Positions 45,384 to 58,100 of a stretch of DNA of 64,000 nucleotides are shown here, piece by piece. Every line of letters starts with the position of its first letter. The first letter of the stretch is position 1. The notes under the pieces are model-generated. The model did no database searches. It was not told the DNA's origin and was given only the letters and a program-made list of their open reading frames with translations. A program made the position numbers and the translations under genes. Source of the DNA: Undaria pinnatifida (taxonomy: Eukaryota; Sar; Phaeophyceae; Laminariales; Alariaceae); contig JABAKD010000014.1 of the NCBI GenBank assembly GCA_012845835.1, positions 1,356,501 through 1,420,500 of the forward strand. Reading direction: 5' to 3'.

Positions 45384-48300
45384 TCACAGCATGCCGCAGG
45401 CGTCGATAATCACGGGGCTCTTGGGGCGATTTGTGCCGCCCTCGACCTTGACGCGCTCAATCGCGTGCACCACATCCATCCCCTCCGCCACTCGCCCGAA
45501 CGCCACGTATCTGTTGTCTGCCCACCCGGCGTCGTCCTTAATGGAGATGAAAAACCTGGAGCCCGAGAAAGATTTGATAAAACAAGAAAAAAAAAGGTGG
45601 AGTACAGCGATGAGGTGGTGTGCAAAACAACAAACACGACACGGACACGAGTGGGCGCGAGCCAGGCGATATTTGGAAACTCATCTTGGCAGTGTTCTTG
45701 TAATAATATTTAATCTTCGGTCGCACGTACCATGGTTCGCCCGTTTTAAGACTGGAAGAATCGAGATAAATCATGAATACCTGATCCAGCAGCTGCTGGC
45801 CAGCTACTAGCATCAGCACGCTGTCTGTTCGCGTGTTCAACCAGTCTGCCAGCACCGTCCCGTGCTGTATCCACTTGGTATTGCCACTGGCGCGATCAAC
45901 CAAACACTGCCATGCTCTGCTGCAATCAATGTCAGTTCTTCAGCCACAGCATCTGAACCAAAACGCCTACGTAATCATTTCTCGCAACAAAGGACACAGT
46001 GTCATTGGCTCGGTTCCCGAACTTTAATAATCTTCTCTTTCAAGACAGGAATATTCTACACTAATAGCAAGTAAAATGTCCCCAAAAACGTGGCAGCAGT
46101 TCTACTATGGCAATAACCCTTGAGGCGCCCGGGTATAGCGACCAAAGACATAACAGGTGCGATGTTATCCACCGTCTCCGTCAGCGCGCAGCAGCACGAA
46201 CGGGACCATGTCGCGCATCTCGTTGTATTATTGCAGTTTTTTGGGCACGGAGTGCATGCCCAATATTCAAGCAGCCCGCGGTGCTTCGAATGGTCGACGT
46301 GCCGTGAACGTCACTTTGATAGGTCCATATTTCCCTATACTATAATCAAGTATCAAAGAGGTTAAGGAAAAGCAAAAAAACAACAGCAACATCGTAAGCA
46401 GCATCGTCTTCCTCTAGGGCTACTTCAGGACGCACGCTACAATAGAGGTGCACCACATTTTTTCCCAATACTACCCCTCATTTCGGGAGCGTAAGATCTA
46501 CGATAGAGGTGCACCACTTTTTTTCTTAATACTACCCCTCAATTTGGGAGCTTAAGATCTCTCCCAAAAAACTGACTTGGAAAAAAAAAAAAAATGCCAC
46601 CGGATGAAAAAAATACCATGCCCTAGGTACGTACACGTCGACAAAAATCAGGCAAAAAACAGAAAGTTCTATTCCCGACGATTTTGGGTTAAGGAACCCC
46701 GTCTTTCAGAAACAATTTCAGACGAAAGTGCGACCTCTATTGTAGCACTCGTCACCACTACCGCAATATACGCTGCCAGTAGATTACTACTGGCAGTTTC
46801 TATGTGCTACTGGAGCCCGCCAGAATCTTGCCATTACAATTGATACTAGGCGAACGTCCAAAAAAACGCCGTATTTCATAATGGAAACCCCCAAAAAAGA
46901 ACCTCCGGAGGAGAGAGGAGAGCTTGCCTTTCTCAATCCCCAGTACACTGACGTTGTCCAGTATACTGGATGCTGACACAGCCAGTACACAATTTACTGG
47001 CTGAGGCTGCGAGTGCGAAGCCCTGTCTCCCTGGGATGTGGAAACAATTTTCCAGTTTTGTCGGGATGATAATTAATTCCCCAAAACTTTACAGGGGGTC
47101 ATCTACAACGGAAAAACGTTGTATGCTCCTGCCTGTCCGATCAAAAGGTGCCCATCCCATTACATCGTCGGCCCCTTAGTATTCCTCTCTTTTTTGTCGG
47201 CCTACCTTGCATCCATGACTCGGCACGGGGTGAGGAATACTATTTTTTTCTCAAGGTTCCTCACATTCGGCACCCTGTACCTCGCCCAAACAAACGACAC
47301 CCAGCCTGCCTCATATTAATAGTATGCCTCTCCCCTCTCTGAGTGAAGCACGTTGCATCCACGCTACAGTAGCGGGGCAACCCACATTTTCTCAGGTTAC
47401 ATACTCACGCGTATTCCTTTCCTCACTATACCCCCCGCAGAAACCGATTGCGGAAACTGTTATACATGCCACCCGACGAACGCTCCACTTGGCTACCGGT
47501 AGACATACCACCAACAAACAAAATGACGCAGAAGGGATTTCAAGCACAGACTAAATATATATATATATATTATTGTTCGCAGTTTCCTCAGGTGAGCAGC
47601 CAAGTCATTCATATCGTATCGGGCCCCAACTCATCCCCTTCTACCGTACAACGCCTCCTTGGTGGCATTCTCACCTGCTGTCTCCCTGCGCGTCTTGGTT
47701 TCTAACCATGCTCAGGAGCCCCTCCTTCATGTGCTGCAGGGCAAGGTAGCAAAAAACACGTGAGTACCCCGGCAAAATCAACAAGATTCGCTAGGCATAC
47801 CAGATACCAGGTACCAAGTGTCACACATATTCTAGGGCTCGTGACTCGTGACGGAATGAAATGTGTGAAGCAGTATTTAATATTGAGGGGGTGCACTGAT
47901 GATTTATTGTTCATATTCGAGCGAGGTGATACTGAACACGCTCGGCTGACGCATCAAAGAGTTTGCAAATAGGAGCACCAGTCAATCGAATCGGTAGAAT
48001 TCACAGCTGACGTATTAGCAATACTTTACTAAGACCTACTATCATGGGAGATATTTTGAGCGATAATTTCTCTCTTCATCTGGGATCTCCGACGCCAAAA
48101 ATAAAAACCATCAATTGTGGGACCAAAAATCATCGTTATTTCTGGGTTCAGAAATAATCGAGGCCAGAGATCAGCGGAATTGGTGATTTCTGAGCCCAAA
48201 AATAACAGCTCTTCCATCCTCTCACAAGTGGGATTATTTGACTTTTACATACTACCTCGTACCGAGTATCACATGTCACCACTGCCTACTCTGTACCTGG

Positions 48301-51300
48301 CATGATACCTGTCTGCTGTACGCGTCACCCATCACCCGAGCAGAGAATCACAAACACACCTACTACAGCATACCGCGCTTGTTGTGTGCGAGACAGAGCT
48401 TCGTTCTCACACAAACGCGACAGCAGCAGCACCACCACCATCAAAACCCCCACAGCAGCACCACACCAGCACCACAGCAGCAGTACAGCAGCAGACACAG
48501 CAGCAGAGGCGGTGGTGACCTAACGTCGCCGGTGACGGTGTACGTGCCAATTTTCCAAAAATAAAGGCAAACGGGAAAACAAGGCCTACCAATTCAAAAT
48601 AAACCCACTATCCAAAAATCAGAACCCATAATGGACGCCCCTTATTTCTCATGCAGGTATTTCTGGAGCCTCAACACTACAAAAAAATCTCCGCAAATAA
48701 TCGCTAAAAATCAAATAATGGTAGGTCTAATAACAACATTCGGCATGGGCGCAAGAATAACACCGTTTAAGAATGGAGCGCATTTTTTCAGATAACGCGG
48801 TGGATATCCGGCCAGCTCGTCGAACAGTTCGAATTTGATAGTGCCATAGCCCTTACGTACTGCCGCTAACGTACTGATACCAAATACATCGATGTTGCAT
48901 ACTGCAATACTAGTTTTTCTTCCAATGTGACGCTTCTAGCCTGTTTGACCACGGGTACACATTCAGGGAACGAGCCACAGTACTAAACGCAATAACCATC
49001 AAACACGTCCCTGGCGCAAGCGCATGGGGAGCACCGTAGTGTACGACGACGAGCGAGGTCCGATGGACTCGCAGAGCTGAAGAGTCCTTCGGCAGGGGGT
49101 ACACGTACAGTTTCTGCGGTTCCCCACCTGAGGGGCTCCAAAGCCCACCCAAGACTTCACTCTCTTAAAAAAAGCAGGCCAAGCCCGATACTCAATCCCA
49201 TGGGCGAGGCAGCTAACGAAGGGTACTACGGTGTTGGCGAACTACCAACATCGGTTGGGTAGGTCTTGGGGTAGGAAAACATATATAATTAGTATTGAAA
49301 CCGTTGAGCTTCACAGTCCAAGGTCAACCCAACCCACAAAAAAAAATCAGCACAACATTAGGTTACAACTACGCTTTCCTAACACCTGTTTTGTATTTTC
49401 TAACCTTGGTTGTTCGTCGGTAGCTCGGCCCTGGGTTATGATGTTCGTCGGTTTCAATACTAACTTTTTAATCTTTTTCAGCCCAACAGAGGTTGGAAAT
49501 CTCACACACCCTACTGCTGTAAGATACCCACCAAGACGTACCCAAAGATTTTGGGTAGATGTGCTATTATTAGTTAAGGAGCTCTTGTCAGCGAGAAAAA
49601 CGCTTGGAATCAAAAAGTAGTGCAACTCCAACCGTAGCACACGGCTGACGAGAGGGGTCGGTTGTGCTCGCGGCGCAACTCACCTGGATGTCAAAGTTCT
49701 CCTGCGGGATGTTCTCCCCCGTCGATGAGACCCCAGACTTGCCGCTCCTGCTGCCGATCGCCCCCATCTGAAAATCAACGATTGACATGTAGCAGCCTGG
49801 AGCCTTATTTTGAAGCATGATACATAGTAAATATTTAGTTATTTTCAGCAGTGCCGCCTAACATTGACTACTTGACCACAACCGTAATCTTATAATCCTA
49901 ACCCGAACGCTATGGGGTGACCTGTGCTTGGATGCTGTGGCTGGTGAAGGCTCTAGGTTGACTCTGCCGGCTTGGATGCTGTGCTTCGAAAGACATCCGG
50001 CCGGATCGGGATGCTGTGGCTTGGGGAATAAATACTCTAGGTTGATTCAGCCGCATAAGATTCCCCTACGCCAACCAGAGTTCGTGAATAGCTACCTTAG
50101 AAAGTTTTATACTCTACCCGCAGCAGCTTGAGAGGAAGAAAGTGATACACACTTCGAACTTCGGTGGAAACCAACAAGCAGCGGGAATGCTGGCCCCTCA
50201 TAGCGACAACACTGAAGGCACGTACCGGGGGGGGAGAAGGGACGGCATCTGGGACCACAGGTTGTCCATAAGATGGAAGAGCAAATATGAGATAACATAG
50301 AATGTTGTAGTAGAAAAATGACGATTACAGCATCCACCACTGCTCGATTGGGGAATGTTAAATTTAGCGTCCGAGCTATCCTGCACGAACTTGCACGAGA
50401 GGGGTGTGCCTGCAGCATGACCCTACTCTTACCACTAATACTGCCACGCTCGCGCCACTAGTAGACAGTTGATGACACGAAGTTCAACATTGTTGTGGCC
50501 GCTCTTTCATTTTTTGTCGGTCTACGTACCGTAGTTGGCTTATTTCCCCCCCAACGAACATCTATCGCATTTGGCCTGGTCGCGATAACACCCAATTTTA
50601 TACTTGTTGGGTCACCCTTTCTGTTTCTTAGGTCGATCTACGTACCGTAATTGGCTTATTTCGCCACCCAACTAACATAAAACGTTTCAGGTCTGGTCGC
50701 TATCTTCAGGTCCTAAAGGGTGAACCTTTTGGGCTTCTGCTCGAGGAGGGGGAAAACCGTCCTGTTCCCAACTGCCAACACCCCATACCTGTGCGTTCAA
50801 CCCGTCCAGGACGCGGTAGGTCTCGGTACTACACGCCCTGTTCGCAACTCCCAAGTCCAAACACCTCGCACGTGTATGTTCCGCCAGCTCCCGACTCCCT
50901 GCACCCCGCATACGTTCCCAACCACCAACACCTCGCACCTGAGTGTTCAACCAACTCCCAAGTCCAAACATCTCTTGCCTGAACGTGCAACCAACTCCCA
51001 ACTCAAAGGACGTCTTACCTGTATGTTCAGCCCGTCCAGAACGCGGTACGCCTCCGTCCCTCGGTACGACACGCCGGCTTCGTTCTTCCCCGTGAGCAAC
51101 GACACGAAATTCTTCACCGTGTTCGGCACAACGTTCCCGTACAGCTGAAAAAGTGAGAAAATAACAGTGTGAGGCAAACAGGACGGGTTTACCGCCGATT
51201 TTTACTTCCCCGGCTCCGAATGAGTGCGACGACGCATTGTTCCATTAGGGAGCCCTAGGCACCACTGCGTGTTTGAGTGCGTTTTCAATCCCATCTACTT

Positions 51301-54300
51301 ATATTGCGCTTTTTTCTTAAGCTATCTCCGTTTTCGTAACCCAGATCCGGAGTCGCATAGAATCACCCCCCCACACACTACGGTGCACGCCGTCATTTTT
51401 ATAGCAAGAAGGGTTCAGTAGTTATCTTGCATCTTTGAATCGTGTCAAACTGTGCATACATGCGTTAGGCGCCGTCTGTACGCCAACTTTACTTCTGCCC
51501 AAAAAAAAGTCCGTTGGGGGGCTCGACCTTAGTAGTTGCGAGGTTTACCACCAGACCACCGGGAACGCCAACCTGCTTGCTGTTCTTTTTGTCTCCGCAC
51601 CGACTGAGTGCGATGGCACACTATCCCGTCAGGGAGCACTACGAGTATGCAATACCGTTGCTTTTTTTTCTCTGCTCTGACTGAGTTACGACGATATACT
51701 GTTCTACTGAGGAGATCTAGGCACTCACTGCTGGATATTTTTGCCATGTCTTTGGCCCCATCAAAGACACCGGTGAGGCTTTAGCGCATGTGCGTCGCGG
51801 CGTCCTAGCTCTGCCGCAGTTAAACGATTCCTCGCGTCTGTGTACCGGGCGGCATGTCGTTAACCGTGTACTACTGCAATAATATGATCAATATAATTTC
51901 CCCGCAATAAGCAGGGTGTAATTTGAAGGCAAGCTAACGTAGTGCTAAGCACGGTCCCGTTCCACCAACGTCTGGCGTGCCCAGCATGGTCAAAAAAGCT
52001 ACAAATGGAAGCTGCAGACTTTGCACGCACCCACGCACGCATGCCCACGCGCTCACGGCAATCACAAGCCGGCCCGCAAGCCTGTCCCCGACACTAGTGC
52101 CCCCGTCTGACGTTCCCAAAAGGTTGACCTACACTAGAGTGAGCATGGCCCTGTTCTATCAACACCTGCTGTGCCCAGCACGGCAAGAAAATGAGCTACA
52201 CCTGGGCGCGGCAGAGTCAAATCACACGCAAGTACGCACGCACGCACGCCCACGCGCTCACCGCAATCACAAGCCTGCCGGCAGGTTTGTCCCCGATAGT
52301 AATGTCCATGTAGGCCCTTTGGGTCACCTCCGGTTCCACCCACCCTTCCGCCCTCTTGTCCGCCACCATCTGCTCGATAATTTCGTTGTCGGCAAGTGCT
52401 TGGCTAGCGCCTGCGATCAGAGGGATCGAAGCCGCGGCGCCTTGGATGAAAGCTCGTCGTCCCAGGGGCGTGATCGCGGCGGGGGCGCGGTCTGCGTTAC
52501 GGTTTGTAGCGAGGTGAAACGATTGCGGATGAGCGTGGTTAGTTGCTTTCGCGTTTATGTATGGGTCTAGCGGGGTGTTTAGTTGTAGTGTCAATTACTA
52601 TATGGTGGCGGTACGGTGGTGGTGGCGGTGGTGGTGGTGGTGGTGGTGGCGACGGGGGCGTTATCTGCGTTTGTCACGGGTGCAACGTTTGCGGATGGGC
52701 GTGTAATACCATTGTTGGCATGTTTGGATATCAGTCTGGATGAAGCGATTCGGTCGTTGTTAGCGCCGATAGCTGTACGGTGGTTGTGGTGATTGTTATA
52801 GTTACTGTTATTGGATGAACGCTCATCGTCCCGGCAGCGTGGTCGCCGCGGGGGTACGGTGTGCGTTGCGTTGGTCGCGGGTGCAACGGTTGCAGATAGG
52901 CGTATTGTTAATCACATCGTACTACCGGTGCAGCACTGGGCACGCGAACATTAGTAATGAGGCGCGCGAAGCGCGCAGCGCTGAGTCTTTTTTTCTTGAT
53001 TTTCCAAGGAAAAAAAGCCTCTTCCTAACGGATCGCATACGAGGGTAGGGTGCCCTCGAATTACTTTCTCTGGGTGTATGTGTGTGTTCGTGCGTATGTT
53101 TGTGTAAGTCGACATTTTTTCGGCCACGTTTATCCATCGCACTCAACGTACACGGCACCAAGGCCAGTCTCGACGGGTCCTGTGAACGCACAAATAACAG
53201 CCACCTCTCGAGCTGGTTTTTGCTGTAAGCCGTTGAGAGTTCGTCGAGGCAGGCGCCGCAACGTGTGTTTTCACAGGCACCAAAACTGGGTTCCTATACG
53301 ACACACGTTCTTCGGTTTTCGAAAACATCGTAATAAAACGGCATTCTTGTGTTGGAAAATTCAATTTTACCGAGTGAATCTAGCGTGTCTGTCTGTCCGT
53401 CTGCTCACACTACCATTTGGGCTCGCGTCCCTAAGACATGCTGCAAATATACGGCCAGGCCCACTGTACGGATGGGGCGGCCGAGAAGCTCTGCTGTAGA
53501 TACCATGGTGCCTAGAGTAGGTACCTCCGATGTTGGATGCCTTTCGATCATCGGAGATAGATACAGAGTGTTCGCATTCAATAATTAAACCGCAAAACAG
53601 ACAAACTACTGCTGCACGTAGATTTTTTCAGGGGGCTGATCGAAGAGACGCACACACCGCGACGCTGACCCGGCCCTGGTCTCGTGTGCCCTGCTGCTGC
53701 TACTACCGCTGCTAATGCTTCTGATTCCGCTGCTGCTGCTACGAGCACTACAGCAGCAGCACTACAAGTACGAGTAACGAGTTATTCTTCTTTGTCTGAA
53801 AACAGAGCGAAAATATCAACCGCGGCCGTAGATGTTCGTTCGTGTCGTTTTTTGTTCAGTCCACATCTATGTACCACACGACCAGGTATGCTGCTGTTCT
53901 TTCGCTTGCTGCTCTGCCACATCAGTCTTTTTGGCGATGTCAACCAGCATCACAGCTTGGACTACTGCTGGTAATGAGGCCGCGCACCTAATTATTTACC
54001 CGGTATAAATTACCATTCGTGTCGTTTTTTGTTCAGTCCACATCTATGTACCACACGACCAGGTATGCTGCTGTTCTTTCGCTTGCTGCTCTGCCACATC
54101 AGTCTTTTTGGCGATGCCAACCAGCATCGCAGCTTGGACTACTGCTGGTAATGAGGCCGCGCACCTAATTATTTACCCGGTATAAATTACCAGAGTACGA
54201 GTATACTTCGAAGCATACATAAAGCAGCATCAAAAGCACGGACGGTAAAAGTGCGATCGAAATACAGCAGCATTCACAAAACCAGGACAACATGCACAGG

Positions 54301-54784
54301 ACACAAGTTGCCGTAACAGAGGCGTTCTCGGCACGGTGAATCATCACGACTTCCGCTATGTACGAGTACGTGCTTGGAGCTCACGAGAGAGCTTGCTCCT
54401 ACACCGATAACGGCACACTGCTGTGCTACTGGTACGTGGTGTAAATGTGTAAATCGCTTTGTGCTTTGTGTCGGCGAAGGTCAAGTTGATCTTGAATCAT
54501 GAACGCAACCGTTCAACAGCCAAAGACCTCTCGCTTTCTCCTACTCTCCACAAACGTTGACCACAAGTTCAACCATGCCAACGACAGCCTGCAGGCCCGT
54601 GCGTAGACTCTGGTACGTACATTGCACACTCCATCACGTGCCTACGAGAACAAACAGAGTAGCAGCTCTCACCATGCTGGGCCTGAGCTGTCATGTGGAT
54701 GTTCTTGCCAGGGTTACTGCATCGCATCACGAAGCCAGACGTCGTCGCCAGCCACAGCGGGACGATCACAAGCGCCGACTTCAT
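45384..54784 (-). CDS. Thylakoid-lumen cyclophilin-type peptidyl-prolyl isomerase, complete, 6 exons
   Basis: Proline isomerase or foldase predicted to work in the thylakoid lumen. Exons in transcription order: 54673-54784, 52262-52491, 51019-51144, 49684-49767, 47675-47733, 45384-45555 (with TGA); phases 1,0,0,0,2 close and give 260 codons. Residues 1-19 are a signal peptide (MKSALVIVPLWLATTSGF); the TSGF is the plastid-entry motif of red-lineage complex plastids. Residues 38-71 form a transit region with twin Arg (49-50), a hydrophobic stretch and ALA before DN, a Tat-type lumen signal with predicted cleavage after 71. The isomerase domain runs from about 92 to 259: YMDITIGDKPAGRLVIALYG, VPNTVKNFVSLLTG, then RFFISIKDDAGWADNRYVAFG. 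The family Arg (148), Gln (156), Phe (206) and Trp (215) are present; the Phe60 position of cyclophilin A is Leu. The YRGTEAYRVLDGLNIQMGAI segment resembles plant CYP28/TLP20-type lumenal proteins, but orthology is unproven. Start context CCACCATG is ideal. Confidence 0.92.
46436..46746. mobile_element. MITE-like GCTAC(G/A)ATAGAGGTGCACC element with duplicated left end (cyclophilin last intron)
   Basis: Left end GCTACAATAGAGGTGCACC, right end GTGCGACCTCTATTGTAGC. The first 62 bp are duplicated in tandem (second copy starting about 46498). Confidence 0.85.
47553..47572. repeat. (TA)n microsatellite
   Basis: About nine TA units in a cyclophilin intron. Confidence 0.95.
48026..48735. mobile_element. 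TIR element of about 0.7 kb containing CAG/CAC repeats (cyclophilin intron)
   Basis: Left end AAGACCTACTATCATGGGAG with GAGCGATAATTT inside; right end AATCGCTAAAAATC followed by AATAATGGTAGGTCTA, the inverse with mismatches. CCAAAAATAA and TTATTTCTGGG motifs recur on both sides. The centre (48418-48500) is (CAG/CAC)-rich. No transposase. Confidence 0.72.
50770..51000 (-). repeat. Decayed copies of the cyclophilin exon-3 donor end
   Basis: The true exon end reads, on the plus strand, TTACCTGTATGTTCAGCCCG then TCCAGAACGCGGTACG. Positions 50775-50850 carry ATACCTGTGCGTTCAACCCG then TCCAGGACGCGGTAGG. Three shorter echoes follow, each with (A/C)CCTG-G-GTTC and CAACTCCCAA. Confidence 0.88.
51945..52130 (-). 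repeat. Decayed copy of the cyclophilin exon-2 donor end
   Basis: About 185 bp duplicated next to 52135-52320: CACGCACGC-TGCCCACGCGCTCAC, GGCAATCACAAGCC, GTTTGTCCCCGA-type blocks and the distal TGTGCCCAGCA appear in both, in the same order. Confidence 0.9.
52600..52920 (-). repeat. GGT run and two decayed copies of the cyclophilin exon-2 acceptor end
   Basis: 52611-52650 is a (GGT)n run. About 52650-52710 and 52812-52915 both resemble the true acceptor region (52450-52550): GCTC(G/A)TCGTCCC, GCG-GGGG, TGCGTT and GATTGCGGAT-type blocks in order. Confidence 0.82.
52951..54191. repeat. Dispersed repeat (partner of 21647-22550) with a 177-bp internal tandem duplication
   Basis: The 5' part aligns with 21647-22550. 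The last part is duplicated almost perfectly: 53839-54015 and 54016-54191, each with a CACACGACCAGGTATGCTGC block and ending GGTATAAATTACCA. It sits in cyclophilin intron 1. Confidence 0.92.
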
Positions 54785-55141
54785 GGTGGAACAAGAACAA
54801 TATTCACCGTTGCCGTATGTTTGTAACAGGAAAGCTCACAGACGGAGAGAGAGAGTGGCATGTAAAGTATCAGGCTCTCTGACCGTGATTTAGACGAGGT
54901 TTCGAGTTTGAGGCAACTGGGGAGTTCCACAAACAACATAATGGATTCTGACAAGGGCCACCTGTTATCATCCCCGCCGTTGGGAGATGCCGCGTTCACA
55001 CGACACAACTCTACCTTGCAAACAAACGTCGATTGCACAAGGGACCCTATATTCATCACCTCAAGCCAAGCAGTATCTCGTGGCTGTGTTGTACTCAGCC
55101 GTTGCCGGCGTCCTGTTCACCTCAAATCGTACTCGGGCAGC
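54785..55141. promoter_or_regulatory. Shared intergenic region between divergent cyclophilin and TOP2 start codons
   Basis: Only 357 bp separate the cyclophilin ATG (minus strand) from the TOP2 ATG (plus strand), so both 5' UTRs and promoters must lie here unless unseen 5' exons exist. No convincing TATA box or other named element is visible. Confidence 0.6.
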
Positions 55142-58100
55142 ATGGCGGACACCGAGAACCAGCAATCCGGCGGCCGTTTGGGCATTTCCAAGGTGAGTTG
55201 TTTCTTGTAATGGCTGCTTGTCAAAAAGCTAACCCCTGGACCCAAGCGAGCAGGCCAGGCTGGCTGATCTTGCCTCTCCTGTAGATGGAGCATAAGGCCA
55301 CAGCCCGGCACGCACGGAACAAGAGTCACGAGTGCGTCGTGAACATACGTGGAGCTGAGTCGCGTTATGTAGTCCCTCTCCACTCTCGTCTGCGCTTTGA
55401 AAGAATGTTCTTGACGGGGGTGTTCAACAGCAAAAGACGAGTGTGTGCAATCTCCAGCGTGCCGGCACGCTCGCCATGGGCTTGGGTTAACTAGAGCATG
55501 CGGCATCTCGTAGCTTGAACGGTGCCGCCCATCGAGGTCTGTACGAGTAGCATCGTTCTCTTGCGCAGCAGCCCTGCTCAACCTTCTCGTCCTGGAAGAA
55601 ATCTCGAGCCAGCGTTTTTTTTTTGGCTCTGGGTGTCCGTTGGTAAATAAAGTCGCACTCGCGAGAAGCACGCTGCCGGGTATACTAATGTTGGTATGCA
55701 TGCAGCATTTCCTACAGCAGTCGTGCAGCTGTACAGCAGCCGCAGAGCAGAAGTTTGGCAACTAGAGTTTGTGGTGTATTTGCCGTTGACGATATCCTGT
55801 ATCCCTGTACCTCTCTGTGCCTGATCATGCGGTGGTGCTGCAAATTCGAGTTTGTACTACGTATATGGTACAGCGGTACGGATGCCAGACAGAGTAAGGG
55901 ACTCAAAAGGAGTACCAGGGTACTGAGTACTGCTGTATTTGGATTTGCACAACCGCATATTCGTGCCGTTATATGAATATTTGCGGGAAGACGAGCTCGC
56001 CCCACGAGGCCAAAGCTTACAGAGTTCCAGGTATAGCTTGCCGTATCGTGCTCGTAGCGGGTACCAGGAGGCGACAGAAGCGTCCAAGAGGGAAGGGTCT
56101 CCTTGCTTGCTGTGTCACTTTCTGCCTGTCTTGCTGCTTCTGACTTCCAGCCCAATCGTAGGCAGAATCACAGCAGCAGTCGCCGTGCACAAATATGTCG
56201 CAATAGACTATAAGACTATGTGTGCACAGAGCTGCGCGAGTATCGATTCGAGACCGGTCTTTTGGGCACGTCAACGACTTGTTACCCTCTTGGTCTGAAG
56301 CCTTTGAATGAAAAATAGACCCGACGCTTCGTTCCGAGCTACGTCCAACCTTGGATGGACAATCCCGCCTACCACGTATATTTTCAAATAGCATTTTTCC
56401 GCCTTGCGCCACGTGTGCGCATCGGTTGGCATGATCATATCCCGGTGCTCCGGTGTGCTGTGCCAGGTAAAAGTAACAGCAGGTAAGGCCTGTAACAGCA
56501 TGATTATTCCTATGACATGATGTTGCAACAGCAATAGTGCAGCTACTCCTGTCTCCTGCGACCTGTGACGGCAATAGTATACCTACTGTTGTGATGGGAA
56601 TAGTATGCCTACAACGGTAGCATGTCTACTGTGGGTCGGGTTAGGACGCCATGATCATATGCTTCAGATTGTGCTGTAGAGGGTGAACCTGCGACAGCAG
56701 CATTAGTCTACGAACACCGCGGTATGCTTCAGCTGAGTATCAGCAAGAAAGTGCACGGATAACGAAAACAAACCAGGCGTGGTTACGGCAAAGGAAATGT
56801 GGGCGGGCACCCACGCCCATGCATAGTAGCGGTGCCTCCATCCGTAGTCTAGCAGTCCTGTCTTGAATCCTACAGTTTGATGTTACTCGTTTTTTACAGG
56901 AAAATGCACCCACGCACCCACTGCCACTCGTATGCGATACTATCAACAGTCTTCTTTCCTTACACTAGCTGTAGTAATTCCCCCTTGATTCCAGACTGCC
57001 AATGTGAATCTTACATTTCATTGCCTCCCATCCTGATGAATGCTGCGTTTATTGCATTTCCTCCAAATAGGGTGGCAAGTCGAAGGCCGGCAAGAAGGCC
57101 CCTCTGGGCCCTCGGGTGAGCAACAATGACGGAGACCAAACCGTGGAGCAGAGGTACCAGAAGAAGACCCAGCTCGAGCACATCCTTTTGCGCCCCGACA
57201 CTTACAGTGAGTACCTAAGTTACCGCTGTACCAGGATATTTAGCATATAAAAATACATAGTGTATCGCATGAGATGTAGAGAATACCTGTTGTGACAGAG
57301 CTTCACGTATACCGGATGTACACCTGGTACCTGTGTAACGTTCTCTGCGTCGTTTCTTATCATATGCTGCTGTCATGTATGTAATCTACCAGATGAGCGT
57401 CTGTTTTGGTGGTCTCGATCAAGACTTAGACTCCTGTGCGTTATTGACGTGCTTGAAATTTAACTTTCGATATGTCTGAAGTTTCGAAACCGTATCCAGC
57501 AGTGTAGACGGTTGATGTTGCTATTGGCGTTGCCGCTGGTATCATGTTTATGTGCGGCACTCGGATGCCATATTGCATATCTCGATATGTCGATTATTTC
57601 GATACTTCAATTTCGACCTGACGTAAGTTCCGACGCCATATCCAGCACTATTGACGATTGCTGTTGCTGCTGCTGTTGGTGGCGTTGTGTTCGGCAGTCG
57701 GGTCCACGGACAGGATGACCCAAGAGATGTGGGTCTACGACGAACCGTCAGACAGCATCGTGAAGCGCATGGTCACGTACGTGCCCGGACTGTACAAAAT
57801 ATTCGACGAGATCATCGTTAACGCGGCGGACAACAAGCAACGTGACTCAAACATGTCCAAGCTCAAGGTGGGTCGGTGGGCGGGTGTTGCCTTCGCCATG
57901 TTGTCTTCGTCTGCTCTTACAATGGCCGATGAGGGAGCCGCTATATGCCGGCGAAATGCTCGGAATATCTATCTCAAAATGTCGTCTCTGAGTTTTTGTT
58001 TCAGTTTTCAATTGATTTAAATGATATGATTGGATGCGCCCGTTTGAATCGAATGAATCGGCTCTAACTCACAACGCCCCTGCTGTACATACATGCTGAG

